From the NCBI GenBank assembly GCA_964639275.1, contig CAZXCQ010000066.1, positions 1 to 24,529 of the forward strand: DNA of 24,529 nucleotides. Direction: 5' to 3'. The stretch is from CAZXCQ01 sp964639275. GTDB taxonomy: Bacteria; Desulfobacterota; DSM-4660; Desulfatiglandales; Desulfatiglandaceae. Positions within the stretch are counted from its first letter, which is position 1; each line of letters begins with the position of its first letter. The notes below the pieces were generated by a model. That model was not told where the DNA came from and made no database searches. It saw only the letters and a program-made list of their open reading frames with translations. Made by a program: the position numbers and the translations under genes. This document shows positions 1 through 5,937 of the stretch, piece by piece.

Positions 1-50
1 ACAAAAATGCAACCTTGAACCCCTGAACCTTTGAACCCGTGAACGGTTAC
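1..50 (+). repeat. Right end of a TGAAC-repeat mobile element (family 3), truncated by window
   Basis: Four degenerate 8-bp units of the form NNNTGAAC run in tandem from about 13 to 44 and end in GGTTAC at 50. The same right end, including the preceding AATGCAACCT, occurs at about 2993-3028. There it is the end of an element whose left end and target duplication can both be seen. The left part of this copy lies outside the window, so its length and target duplication cannot be read. Confidence 0.7.
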
Positions 51-183
51 AAAAATAGATTTAAGCCGTGCCGACACTTCGGCAGAATACCCTTGATTCC
101 CCAATATCTTTGTGCGCGTAGGTCTATCATCAATCAAATTCATTGTCAATTAACAAGATCTGTTCTACAAACCCGGTTAAATC
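51..183. other. Non-coding leader region with small hairpin
   Basis: No credible gene is seen here. A perfect 6-bp hairpin (TGCCGA, loop CACT, TCGGCA) lies at 69-84 without a following T-run. A candidate promoter is listed separately. An open frame from 39 to 275 runs through the neighbouring mobile element, has no recognisable domain or ribosome site, and is not considered a gene. Confidence 0.5.
143..171 (+). promoter_or_regulatory. Candidate sigma70-type promoter upstream of the cysteine desulfurase
   Basis: TTGTCA (143-148), a 17-base spacer and TACAAA (166-171) resemble the -35 and -10 boxes, each with two or fewer mismatches. The palindromic element at 184-283 lies between this site and the gene at 321. 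If the promoter is real, the element is transcribed into the mRNA leader. Confidence 0.35.
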
Positions 184-283
184 GTAACTTCTCAAAAACC
201 GGGGATAAATCGATTGTGGTGTGGCATGTGGAAGAAAAAAAGACCCCCATGCCACACCTTCCCCCTGTTTTTTGAGATGTTAC
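184..283 (+). mobile_element. Family 1 palindromic MITE, copy A
   Basis: A 100-bp element with ends GTAACTTCTCAAAAA and TTTTTTGAGATGTTAC. It is flanked on both sides by the exact 8-bp repeat GTTAAATC (176-183 and 284-291), the mark of transposition. It folds into one long hairpin: GGTGTGGCATG (218-228) pairs with CATGCCACACC (248-258) around a 19-base loop (229-247). It encodes nothing. GTAA tips with an 8-bp duplication are typical of IS66-family transposition, so a trans-acting IS66-type transposase is the likely mover (inference). Copy B is at 9412-9513. Confidence 0.85.
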
Positions 284-320
284 GTTAAATCCTGGACAAG
301 TCTGTGAAGGGGGGCGTCAA

Positions 321-1475
321 ATGGTCAGGACAGAAGCGGCCATGATTTACCTGGATCACAACGCTACCACGCCGGTGGCCCCGGAGGCCCTGGCGGCCAT
401 GAGGCCTTATCTTGAGGGGGAATTTGGCAATCCCTCCAGTCCTTATCTTCTTGGAAAGCGGGCCAAGGAGGGTATCGATCGGGCAAGAGAGGAGGTGGCC
501 TCGCTTATCGGGTCGGAGCCCCGAGAAGTGATCTTTACCTCCGGGGGAAGCGAATCCAACAACATGGTCTTGAAAGGTCTCATCGATCTCAAGAATCCAG
601 AGAGATATCATATTATTATATCATCAGTGGAACACCCTGCCATCATCAAACCGGCGCAATTTCTGATGGAACTGGGTGTGAGGGTCACCATTCTCCCCGT
701 GGATCATTTTGGCCGGGTTGACCCTGACGATGTCAAACGGGCGATCTTACCCGAGACCATATTGATCAGCATCATGCTGGCCAACAACGAGACGGGCACA
801 CTCCAGCCGGTAGAAGAGATTTCCAGGATAGCAAAGGAATTCGGCGTTGTGGTTCACACAGACGCGGCCCAGGCCGTGGGAAAGATAGGAGTGGATGTGA
901 GGGAGCTTGGGGTGGATTTTTTGACCGTTGCCGGTCACAAACTCTATGCACCCAAGGGGATTGGCGCCCTCTATATTCGAAACGGACAGGAGATTACCCC
1001 CCTCATTCATGGAGCTACTCAGGAGGGCGGGCTGCGCGCCGGGACAGAGAACGTTATCCTGGCGGCGGGTCTGGGGGCGGCCTCGCGGGTCGCAAAAGAG
1101 CGGCTCAGGGATGATCAGCGAAATATGGAGACCCTGAGAAATCGCTTACAGGATCGGCTCTTTGATGGGGTTGACGGGCTTGTGCTAAATGGTCATCCGA
1201 AAAGACGCCTCCCCAACACCCTAAACGTCTCGGTGCCGGGTATTGCGGGGGCGCAGATCCTTGAAGGCCTGCCCAGGATCATGGCCTCGACAGGGGCGGC
1301 CTGTCACGAAAAGGATGTCAAACTTTCCCATGTCCTCTGGGCCATGGACGTTCCACCCGAGATCGGCATGGGGACACTCAGGCTGACAGTGGGAAGGAGC
1401 AATACCATGGCCCAGATAGAAGAGGCAGCAGGACTGATTATTGATCGAATAAAGGCAATAAGAGATGAAAAGTGA
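321..1475 (+). CDS. Cysteine desulfurase / selenocysteine lyase-like PLP enzyme
   Basis: Class V aminotransferase-fold enzyme of 384 residues that should take sulfur (or selenium) from cysteine (or selenocysteine) and leave alanine. Visible residues are His105 in SVEHPA, Asp181 in HTDAAQ, the PLP lysine Lys207 in AGHK, and the active cysteine Cys328. The Cys loop reads MASTGAACHEKD and is followed by a TLRLTVGRSNT segment. As I recall the family, this resembles mammalian selenocysteine lyase (ASVGAACHSD, ALRLSVGRSTT) more than IscS (SSGSACTS). GNPSSPY near the N-terminus also fits that branch. Start: ATG 321 follows a G-rich ribosome site by about 6 bases; ATG 342 is a possible alternative. 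It is transcribed alone, convergent with the rubrerythrin gene. No selenium gene (selA, selB, selD) is in the window, so the substrate is unproven. Confidence 0.85.
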   Translation: MVRTEAAMIYLDHNATTPVAPEALAAMRPYLEGEFGNPSSPYLLGKRAKEGIDRAREEVASLIGSEPREVIFTSGGSESNNMVLKGLIDLKNPERYHIIISSVEHPAIIKPAQFLMELGVRVTILPVDHFGRVDPDDVKRAILPETILISIMLANNETGTLQPVEEISRIAKEFGVVVHTDAAQAVGKIGVDVRELGVDFLTVAGHKLYAPKGIGALYIRNGQEITPLIHGATQEGGLRAGTENVILAAGLGAASRVAKERLRDDQRNMETLRNRLQDRLFDGVDGLVLNGHPKRRLPNTLNVSVPGIAGAQILEGLPRIMASTGAACHEKDVKLSHVLWAMDVPPEIGMGTLRLTVGRSNTMAQIEEAAGLIIDRIKAIRDEK

Positions 1476-1492
1476 TCTGGTGTCGGGATAGA

Positions 1493-1993
1493 CTAAAGGA
1501 TCTGTTTAAATTTTTCCTTTACCGCCCCGCAGACAGGACACTTCTCGGGTGGGCTATCCTCACTGACATAACCACAGGTCTGGCACACGTAGTATCCTGT
1601 CTCGCGGTCTGACAGCATGTTGTTCATGGCCCTCTTGTAAAGCCCTGCATGCCTGTCTTCCACATCGCGGGATTGAGAAAAGGCCCTCTCGGCGGCACTG
1701 ACCCCTTCGTCTGACGCCTCCCGTATCAATCTGGGGTATTCCTCCACATTGGCCTTGATCTCATTCTGGAAGGCCGTTTCAAGATTTTCCTCGGTGGAGC
1801 CGATCTTTCCCCGCATCAACATAAGGTATTTCCGGGCATGGACGGATTCGGCATCTGCCACGGCCCGAAAGAGACGGGCTATCTGGGGATAGCCGTCACG
1901 TTCGGCCTTTTGGGCAAAGGCGGTGTTTCGGGCCGAGGCCTTTGACTCGGCTGCAAAGGCATAGGCCAGATTCTTTTCGGTCTTTTCTGACAT
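1493..1993 (-). CDS. Rubrerythrin
   Basis: Cytosolic non-heme iron peroxidase of 166 residues that reduces hydrogen peroxide to water in anaerobes. The N-terminal ferritin-like four-helix domain carries diiron ligands, including Glu16 and two ExxH motifs (Glu49-His52 and Glu112-His115). The C-terminal rubredoxin-like domain has the iron-binding cysteines CQTC (137, 140) and CPVC (152, 155). Size and domain order are normal for a classical rubrerythrin. The ATG at 1993 is chosen because GAGGAGG lies about 8 bases upstream; a GTG at 2017 in the same frame is less likely. It lies 48 bases downstream of the metallo-hydrolase gene on the same strand and is probably co-transcribed with it. Confidence 0.93.
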   Translation of the reverse strand: MSEKTEKNLAYAFAAESKASARNTAFAQKAERDGYPQIARLFRAVADAESVHARKYLMLMRGKIGSTEENLETAFQNEIKANVEEYPRLIREASDEGVSAAERAFSQSRDVEDRHAGLYKRAMNNMLSDRETGYYVCQTCGYVSEDSPPEKCPVCGAVKEKFKQIL

Positions 1994-2041
1994 TGTAGTA
2001 CCCTCCTCTCCGATCACTCTGATAATGCCGGCCAGACCCCT

Positions 2042-2767
2042 TTAGACCAAGAAGGGTTCCCATTGTCTGGCCGTCTTTTTGATATAGCCGGGCGGGAGAT
2101 CTTCTACAATTCGATTGTGACCCGGCAGCAAGATGTCCACCTCCAGACCCGATAAGGTGATCAGCGAGTCTCGGTGTTGAGGTCCACTGGCGCCATGGAG
2201 GTCAAAGCGTCCAATGGCATAGTCTGCATAAACCACATCGCCGGGTATAAGGATTCTCCCCTCTCGATTATAGAGCCCTATACTCCCGGGAGAGTGACCG
2301 GGGATATGGAGTACCTCCCATGCCATCCCACCCATTTCCAGGTCTTCTCCCCCCTCCAGTTTTCTATCCACCCGAAAAGAGAAGGCGTCCGGCTTGAGCC
2401 CGTACTGGGCCTGGCACATGGCCTTGAACATCTCCATGCCATAGACGCACCTGTCGTCGCCCCGTTCCAGGGCTTCGGCCTCCTTTGTGTGCACCCATAG
2501 TTCGGCATGTGGGATTTCTTTCTGGATCTCGGAAAGGCAGCCGATGTGATCCAGGTGGGTATGGGTCAGGATCACCCGTTTGACATGGGAGAGGTCGATC
2601 CCCAGCCTCTGAATTGACTGGACCTTGTATGTCCCCTTTCCCATGAGCCCGGCATCTACAAGGCTGAGGTCACCGGTGGACGGTTGGCCCAGTAAATAGA
2701 CATGGGAATCGGGTATCATCTCATCCAGACCCTGGATAAAAAAGACGCCTTCTGCAACCTGTTTCAT
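2042..2767 (-). CDS. Metallo-beta-lactamase-fold hydrolase (glyoxalase II-like)
   Basis: Soluble 241-residue protein with the full metal-binding set of the superfamily: HTHLDH (His69, His71, Asp73, His74), His158 in PGHSPGS, Asp177 in IPGDVVY and His217 in LPGHN. This is the stand-alone glyoxalase II-type hydrolase layout. There is no flavodoxin domain, so it is not an FprA-type oxygen reductase. The substrate cannot be told from the sequence; thioesters and other small esters are usual in the family. The ATG at 2767 is preferred because GAAGGA lies 7-8 bases upstream; the ATG at 2782 has no good ribosome site. It is probably the first gene of an operon with rubrerythrin, which hints at a stress role (inference). 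Confidence 0.85.
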   Translation of the reverse strand: MKQVAEGVFFIQGLDEMIPDSHVYLLGQPSTGDLSLVDAGLMGKGTYKVQSIQRLGIDLSHVKRVILTHTHLDHIGCLSEIQKEIPHAELWVHTKEAEALERGDDRCVYGMEMFKAMCQAQYGLKPDAFSFRVDRKLEGGEDLEMGGMAWEVLHIPGHSPGSIGLYNREGRILIPGDVVYADYAIGRFDLHGASGPQHRDSLITLSGLEVDILLPGHNRIVEDLPPGYIKKTARQWEPFLV

Positions 2768-2788
2768 TGTTTTTTCCTTCATAGATCG

Positions 2789-3109
2789 GTATCAATTTAG
2801 CGTAAGCGTTCACAGGTTCAGGGTTCGGCGTTCAGGGTTAGGGACAAGGAAAAATCGAAGGCCCCAAGTCCTCGTAAAAATGCTCGTTTTGCCAGATCAT
2901 TACCAAGCAGCATATTCCAGATTTCCGGGGATCTGGAAGCGGCCGGTTTTGTAGCGCCAACCGCTTACAAAATGGCGCATGGGTGGCGACAATGCAACCT
3001 CTGAACCTTTGAACCCGTGAACGGTTACAATTCAGCTTTCTTCAAAATTAGAACTGAGACAGGGGAATGGAGCCCCCATTCCCCGGGTTTTAAACGACTA
3101 AAGTGTTAC
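2789..3109 (+). mobile_element. Family 2 MITE, copy 1, split by a later insertion
   Basis: The left end GTATCAATTTAGC (2789-2801) and the rest (3029-3109, ending GTGTTAC) together make an element of about 86 bp. It matches the outer part of the copy at 15047-15310, sharing the segment AACTGAGACAGGGGAATGG and the segment CCCGGGTTTTAAA. The centre is a hairpin, GGGGAATGG against CCATTCCCC. The flanks ATAGATCG (2781-2788) and GCAGATCC (3110-3117) agree at 5 of 8 bases, consistent with an old, decayed target duplication. Family 3 has inserted after base 2801. Confidence 0.75.
2802..3028 (+). mobile_element. Family 3 MITE inserted into family 2
   Basis: A 227-bp element with ends GTAAGCGTTCACAGGTTCA and, read from the other side, GTAACCGTTCACGGGTTCA (two mismatches in 19). 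The flanking 8-bp repeats AATTTAGC (2794-2801) and AATTCAGC (3029-3036) differ at one base. The termini carry degenerate 7-8-bp TGAAC units (GTTCA on the left side). Two internal hairpins are visible: CCAGAT/ATCTGG near 2920-2936 and TTTTGTA/TACAAAA near 2948-2972. No coding sequence is present. The right end recurs at 1-50. Confidence 0.75.
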
Positions 3110-3141
3110 GCAGATCCTAAGTTACCGGTCAGGGCTGGCGT

Positions 3142-4194
3142 TTAGACATGGAGATCTTTCCAAAACCTGCCATGGTGCTCAACGACCCTCCTGACCACAT
3201 TGTCCAGCCTGTTTTTGTCTGCCCTGGCCGCGATTTCCTCAACCGGAGTCCTGGATACCCCGGCCAATTCTTTCAGGACCGCTCTGACCGAATCCCTGAG
3301 ACCCGCCAGTTCGTAGCCTCCTTCAAGGGTGACAACCACCTTGCCCTTACAACATTGGTCGGCAATCTCCATAATGGAACGCATCAGTCCGGCAAAACCA
3401 GTGGGGGACACGCGCATGCCACCCAGAGGATCCCCCTCATAGATATCAAACCCGGCAGATACCAGCACGAGATCTGGATCAAACCCGGTGGCAATAGGCC
3501 TCAGAGTCTTCTCAAAAATTGCCATGTATTCACCGTCGCCGTGTCCGATGGAAAGCGGAACATTCACAGTAAATCCCTCGCCGCGTCCCCTTCCAATCTC
3601 CTGGAATGCGCCGCTGCCCGGATAGTATGGGTACTGGTGGGTCGAAAAGTAGAGGATTGAGGGGTCTTCCTCAAAGGAATGCTGAGTGCCATTGCCGTGG
3701 TGCAGGTCCCAGTCGATCACAAGGACTCGTTTAAGGCCGTGGCGTTGCTGGGCGTACCTGGCACCGACCGCCACATTGTTGAACAGGCAAAAACCCATGG
3801 CCCGGCCCTGTTCTGCGTGGTGCCCCGGGGGCCTGACCAGTGCAAAGGCGTTGTCCAGATCTCCGTTGATCACCATTGAGATCGCCTCGCACAGGCCTCC
3901 CACTGCCAGGAGCGCGGCCTCATAGGAACCTGGAGAGGTGGCGGTGTCGGGATCCAGGGAGACATGATCCCTTCCCTCTGTCCCGGCAACCATATCCACA
4001 TAGTCGGGGAAATGGACCCAGCAAAGCTCGTCCTTTTCAGCGCGCCTGACCGGGATCTCTTGAAACAGACCGGCCATGTCCGGCTCTTCCAGCATGGCAT
4101 AGATCACTTCCAATCTCTTGTGGCTTTCGGGGTGAAAGCGACCCGGCCGGTGATTCATAAATCTCACGTCCTTGACAATTCCTGTTCTGGCCAT
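3142..4194 (-). CDS. Histone-deacetylase-family zinc amidohydrolase (AcuC/class II HDAC-like)
   Basis: Cytosolic deacylase of 350 residues that should remove acyl groups from lysine side chains or from polyamine-type substrates. All family motifs are present: RPPGHHAE with the charge-relay His125 and His126, GFCLFNN, DWDLHHGNGT with zinc ligands Asp163 and His165, SAGFD with zinc ligand Asp250, and LEGGY with catalytic Tyr294. It is full length for the family. The start has a GGGGGA ribosome site just upstream. It follows the CoA-transferase gene by 14 bases on the same strand, so the two form an operon. Bacterial AcuC proteins reverse acetylation of acyl-CoA synthetases, and a link to acyl-CoA metabolism is plausible here (inference). 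Confidence 0.9.
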   Translation of the reverse strand: MARTGIVKDVRFMNHRPGRFHPESHKRLEVIYAMLEEPDMAGLFQEIPVRRAEKDELCWVHFPDYVDMVAGTEGRDHVSLDPDTATSPGSYEAALLAVGGLCEAISMVINGDLDNAFALVRPPGHHAEQGRAMGFCLFNNVAVGARYAQQRHGLKRVLVIDWDLHHGNGTQHSFEEDPSILYFSTHQYPYYPGSGAFQEIGRGRGEGFTVNVPLSIGHGDGEYMAIFEKTLRPIATGFDPDLVLVSAGFDIYEGDPLGGMRVSPTGFAGLMRSIMEIADQCCKGKVVVTLEGGYELAGLRDSVRAVLKELAGVSRTPVEEIAARADKNRLDNVVRRVVEHHGRFWKDLHV

Positions 4195-4208
4195 TTTTTC
4201 CCCCTTTC

Positions 4209-5420
4209 CTATATGACACCCTCTGCCTTTAGTTGCGAAAACTCCTCTTCTGTATACCCACCCAGCCCCAGGAGCACCTCTTCTGTGTGCTCTCCGAGAT
4301 CCGGAGCCGCGCTGGTTGTTCGGGCCCAGCTCTCGCTGAAATGGATGGGATAACCCGGAATTTTCACTTTCCCGGCTGTTGGGTGGTCAAAGTCGATCAG
4401 ATAGCCGTTTTCAGTGATCTGGGGGTCTTTGGCAAGGGCTGTCACCGAGTTGACCCCACAGCAAAAGAGGTCGTGTTTCGAAAATATCTCAAGCCATTCG
4501 TCGCGGGGACGGGTGGCAAAGAGGCCATCAAAGAGGGCCACCAGTTGTTGGGCGTTCTCCAGTCTCTTGTCGTCGGTATTGAAACGGGGGTCATCTTCGA
4601 GTTCAGGATGGCCCAGGGCCTCACACAGCGGCCCCCAGTGCCGCTCCGGAGGGGTGAGGGTCATCATCAGCCAATGTCCATCCCCGCATTGGTAGTAGTT
4701 TCTCATGGGGTGTTCGGTGGAACGGCGGTGGCGGGGGACCTCAAAGCCTCCCAGGTTGGCGATGAGGATATTGAAGTATAGCAAAAAGGTGGCAGAGCCG
4801 AGGATGGATACATGGACTTCCTGACCAATACCTTTCCGTTCCCTCATGTACAGGGCTGTTATGATCTCATGGCTGACCATAATGGCCGTGGCCTGATCGA
4901 TGATCCCAAACTGACACACCATCGGCGGCGTATCAACCTCACCCATCGAATACATAAGCCCGGCCCTGGCCTGTCCCTGATAGTCAAACCCGCCTCGATT
5001 TCTGTCGGGGCCTTTTGGCCCAAAGGCAGAGACCGATGCATAGATCAACCTTGGGTTTAGGTTGCGCAGAACAGGATAGCCAATATTCATGGCCTCTACC
5101 GCTTCTTGCCGCACGTTGGTCATAAATACGTCCGAACGCCCTACAAGACGATGGACGATCTCTTGGCCTTTCTTGGTCTTTAGATTCACAGTAACACTCT
5201 TCTTGTTCCGATTGGCACCCTCACAGAAAAGGGTCCTCCCCCCAGGGATTTCAAGGGGAATTCTCCCGATTCTGTCCACCATCCTTATGGGGTCGCCTCT
5301 CCCTGGCTCCTCTATCTTTATTACTTCGGCCCCGAGATCCCCCAGAATTGCAAGACCTCCGGGCCCTGCATGGTATATCCCGCAGTCCAACACCCTGATA
5401 CCTTCCAAAGGTCGCTCCAT
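4209..5420 (-). CDS. CaiB/BaiF family (class III) CoA-transferase
   Basis: Enzyme of 403 residues that moves coenzyme A between carboxylic acids. Family features are an N-terminal Rossmann-type segment ending in LGAEVIKIEEPGRGDP (about 30-44), NRNKKSVTVNLKTKKG (71-85), and YASVSAFGPKGP followed by GGFDYQGQARAGL, where Asp146 fits the catalytic aspartate that forms the acyl-anhydride. The start ATG 5420 has GGAGG 8 bases upstream; the longer frame from TTG 5435 would place that ribosome site inside the gene. It is the first gene of a two-gene operon with the HDAC-like gene. The acid used cannot be told from sequence; succinyl-CoA, carnitine, formyl/oxalyl and benzylsuccinate types all look alike at this level. 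Confidence 0.9.
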   Translation of the reverse strand: MERPLEGIRVLDCGIYHAGPGGLAILGDLGAEVIKIEEPGRGDPIRMVDRIGRIPLEIPGGRTLFCEGANRNKKSVTVNLKTKKGQEIVHRLVGRSDVFMTNVRQEAVEAMNIGYPVLRNLNPRLIYASVSAFGPKGPDRNRGGFDYQGQARAGLMYSMGEVDTPPMVCQFGIIDQATAIMVSHEIITALYMRERKGIGQEVHVSILGSATFLLYFNILIANLGGFEVPRHRRSTEHPMRNYYQCGDGHWLMMTLTPPERHWGPLCEALGHPELEDDPRFNTDDKRLENAQQLVALFDGLFATRPRDEWLEIFSKHDLFCCGVNSVTALAKDPQITENGYLIDFDHPTAGKVKIPGYPIHFSESWARTTSAAPDLGEHTEEVLLGLGGYTEEEFSQLKAEGVI

Positions 5421-5669
5421 CTGGTTCTCCTCCAATTACTGGCCCGTTTGGATCCGGGCCCCATCACAACCCATTAACCCCCCGGGTTTTTGAGAAGTTA
5501 CAGCAGTTTCTACATGTCTGGGTCGCTCATGTCCAGTCAAATGTTTTCCGCCCGGTGAAAAGGTCGAATGGGAAAAGGGGTTTGACCCTTTACACCCTGG
5601 TCTGTATCCCGCTAGAATAGAAATTTCCCCAGATAGACCTTTTCCACGAAACAAAGAGGGATTTACAAG
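5421..5669. other. Non-coding region upstream of the CoA-transferase
   Basis: No gene is supported. A GC-rich hairpin, GGCCCG (5441-5446) with CGGGCC (5455-5460), lies in the leader of the CoA-transferase transcript. A solo family 1 end is at 5479-5501, listed separately. A second small palindrome, AAGGG/CCCTT, lies near 5575-5592. An 86-codon open frame on the minus strand (5436-5696) crosses these repeats and shows no domain. Confidence 0.5.
5479..5501 (-). repeat. Solo end of a family 1 element
   Basis: CCCCCGGG followed by TTTTTGAGAAGTTAC matches the outer arm of the family 1 copies (GTAACTTCTCAAAAACCGGGG on the other strand). No partner end is found between here and the CoA-transferase start, so this is a truncated or decayed copy. 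It sits about 60 bases upstream of that start codon. Confidence 0.55.
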
Positions 5670-5890
5670 GATGAGCTTTGCACATACTTGACACACTGCG
5701 TTTTTTTGGGGGATGGCTGTAACTAAATAAAATCCTTGAATATCGAATAACGAATAACGAACCGCAGAATTACGAATATCTTACTTCAATATTCGACATT
5801 CCTTGTTCGACATTCTTCGGTTTGAAAAAGTTTTTTAAGCCAAATATTTACAGCACCCCCTGTGTCAAGGGTGTGCTAAGCTCATCTTTG
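5666..5890. mobile_element. Palindromic element with 7-bp tandem repeats (family 4)
   Basis: About 225 bp bounded by an inverted pair: GATGAGCTTTGCACATAC at 5670 onward, and its counterpart at 5861-5886, with 23 of 26 bases matching; a few more bases match on the outer side. Inside (about 5737-5825) is a chain of 7-bp units such as GAATATC, GAATAAC, GAATAAC, GAACCGC, then AATATTC, GACATTC, CTTGTTC, GACATTC, so the two halves are also roughly inverted. No reading frame and no clear target duplication are seen. Mobility is inferred from the structure only. It directly precedes the ABC ATPase gene. Confidence 0.5.
5822..5850 (+). promoter_or_regulatory. Weak candidate promoter inside the family 4 element
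   Basis: TTGAAA (5822-5827), 17 bases and TATTTA (5845-5850) lie 88 bases before the ABC ATPase start. The region is AT-rich, so a chance match is quite possible. Confidence 0.25.
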
Positions 5891-5937
5891 CAGGGAGGGG
5901 GACCCTCTGGATAGAGAACAAAAAACGGAGAACCGTC

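Larger units (their letters stand above)
2768..3141. other. Intergenic region filled by nested mobile elements
   Basis: No gene is seen between the hydrolase and the HDAC-like gene. Almost all of the stretch from 2789 to 3109 is one family 2 element split by a family 3 element, described below. The few bases outside it contain no clear promoter. Confidence 0.7.

Noticed and set aside
1..50. Possible CRISPR-like array from the repeated TGAAC words
   Set aside because: Units are only 8 bp, directly adjacent and degenerate, with no spacers and no cas genes.
39..275. 78-codon open frame on the plus strand
   Set aside because: It crosses the family 1 MITE, has no ribosome site and shows no domain; the DNA is explained by repeats.
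2042..2767. Flavodiiron protein (FprA), suggested by the rubrerythrin neighbour
   Set aside because: The protein ends after the hydrolase domain; no flavodoxin domain and no diiron-type ligand change (HxExD) is present, since the motif is HTHLDH.
5540..5640. Possible tRNA on the minus strand, because of GGGTCAAACCCC resembling a T-arm
   Set aside because: The loop is one base short, no anticodon arm or acceptor stem can be formed, and no CCA end is present.
5436..5696. 86-codon minus-strand open frame upstream of the CoA-transferase
   Set aside because: It spans a hairpin, a solo repeat end and part of the family 4 arm, with low-complexity protein and no homology that I recognise.
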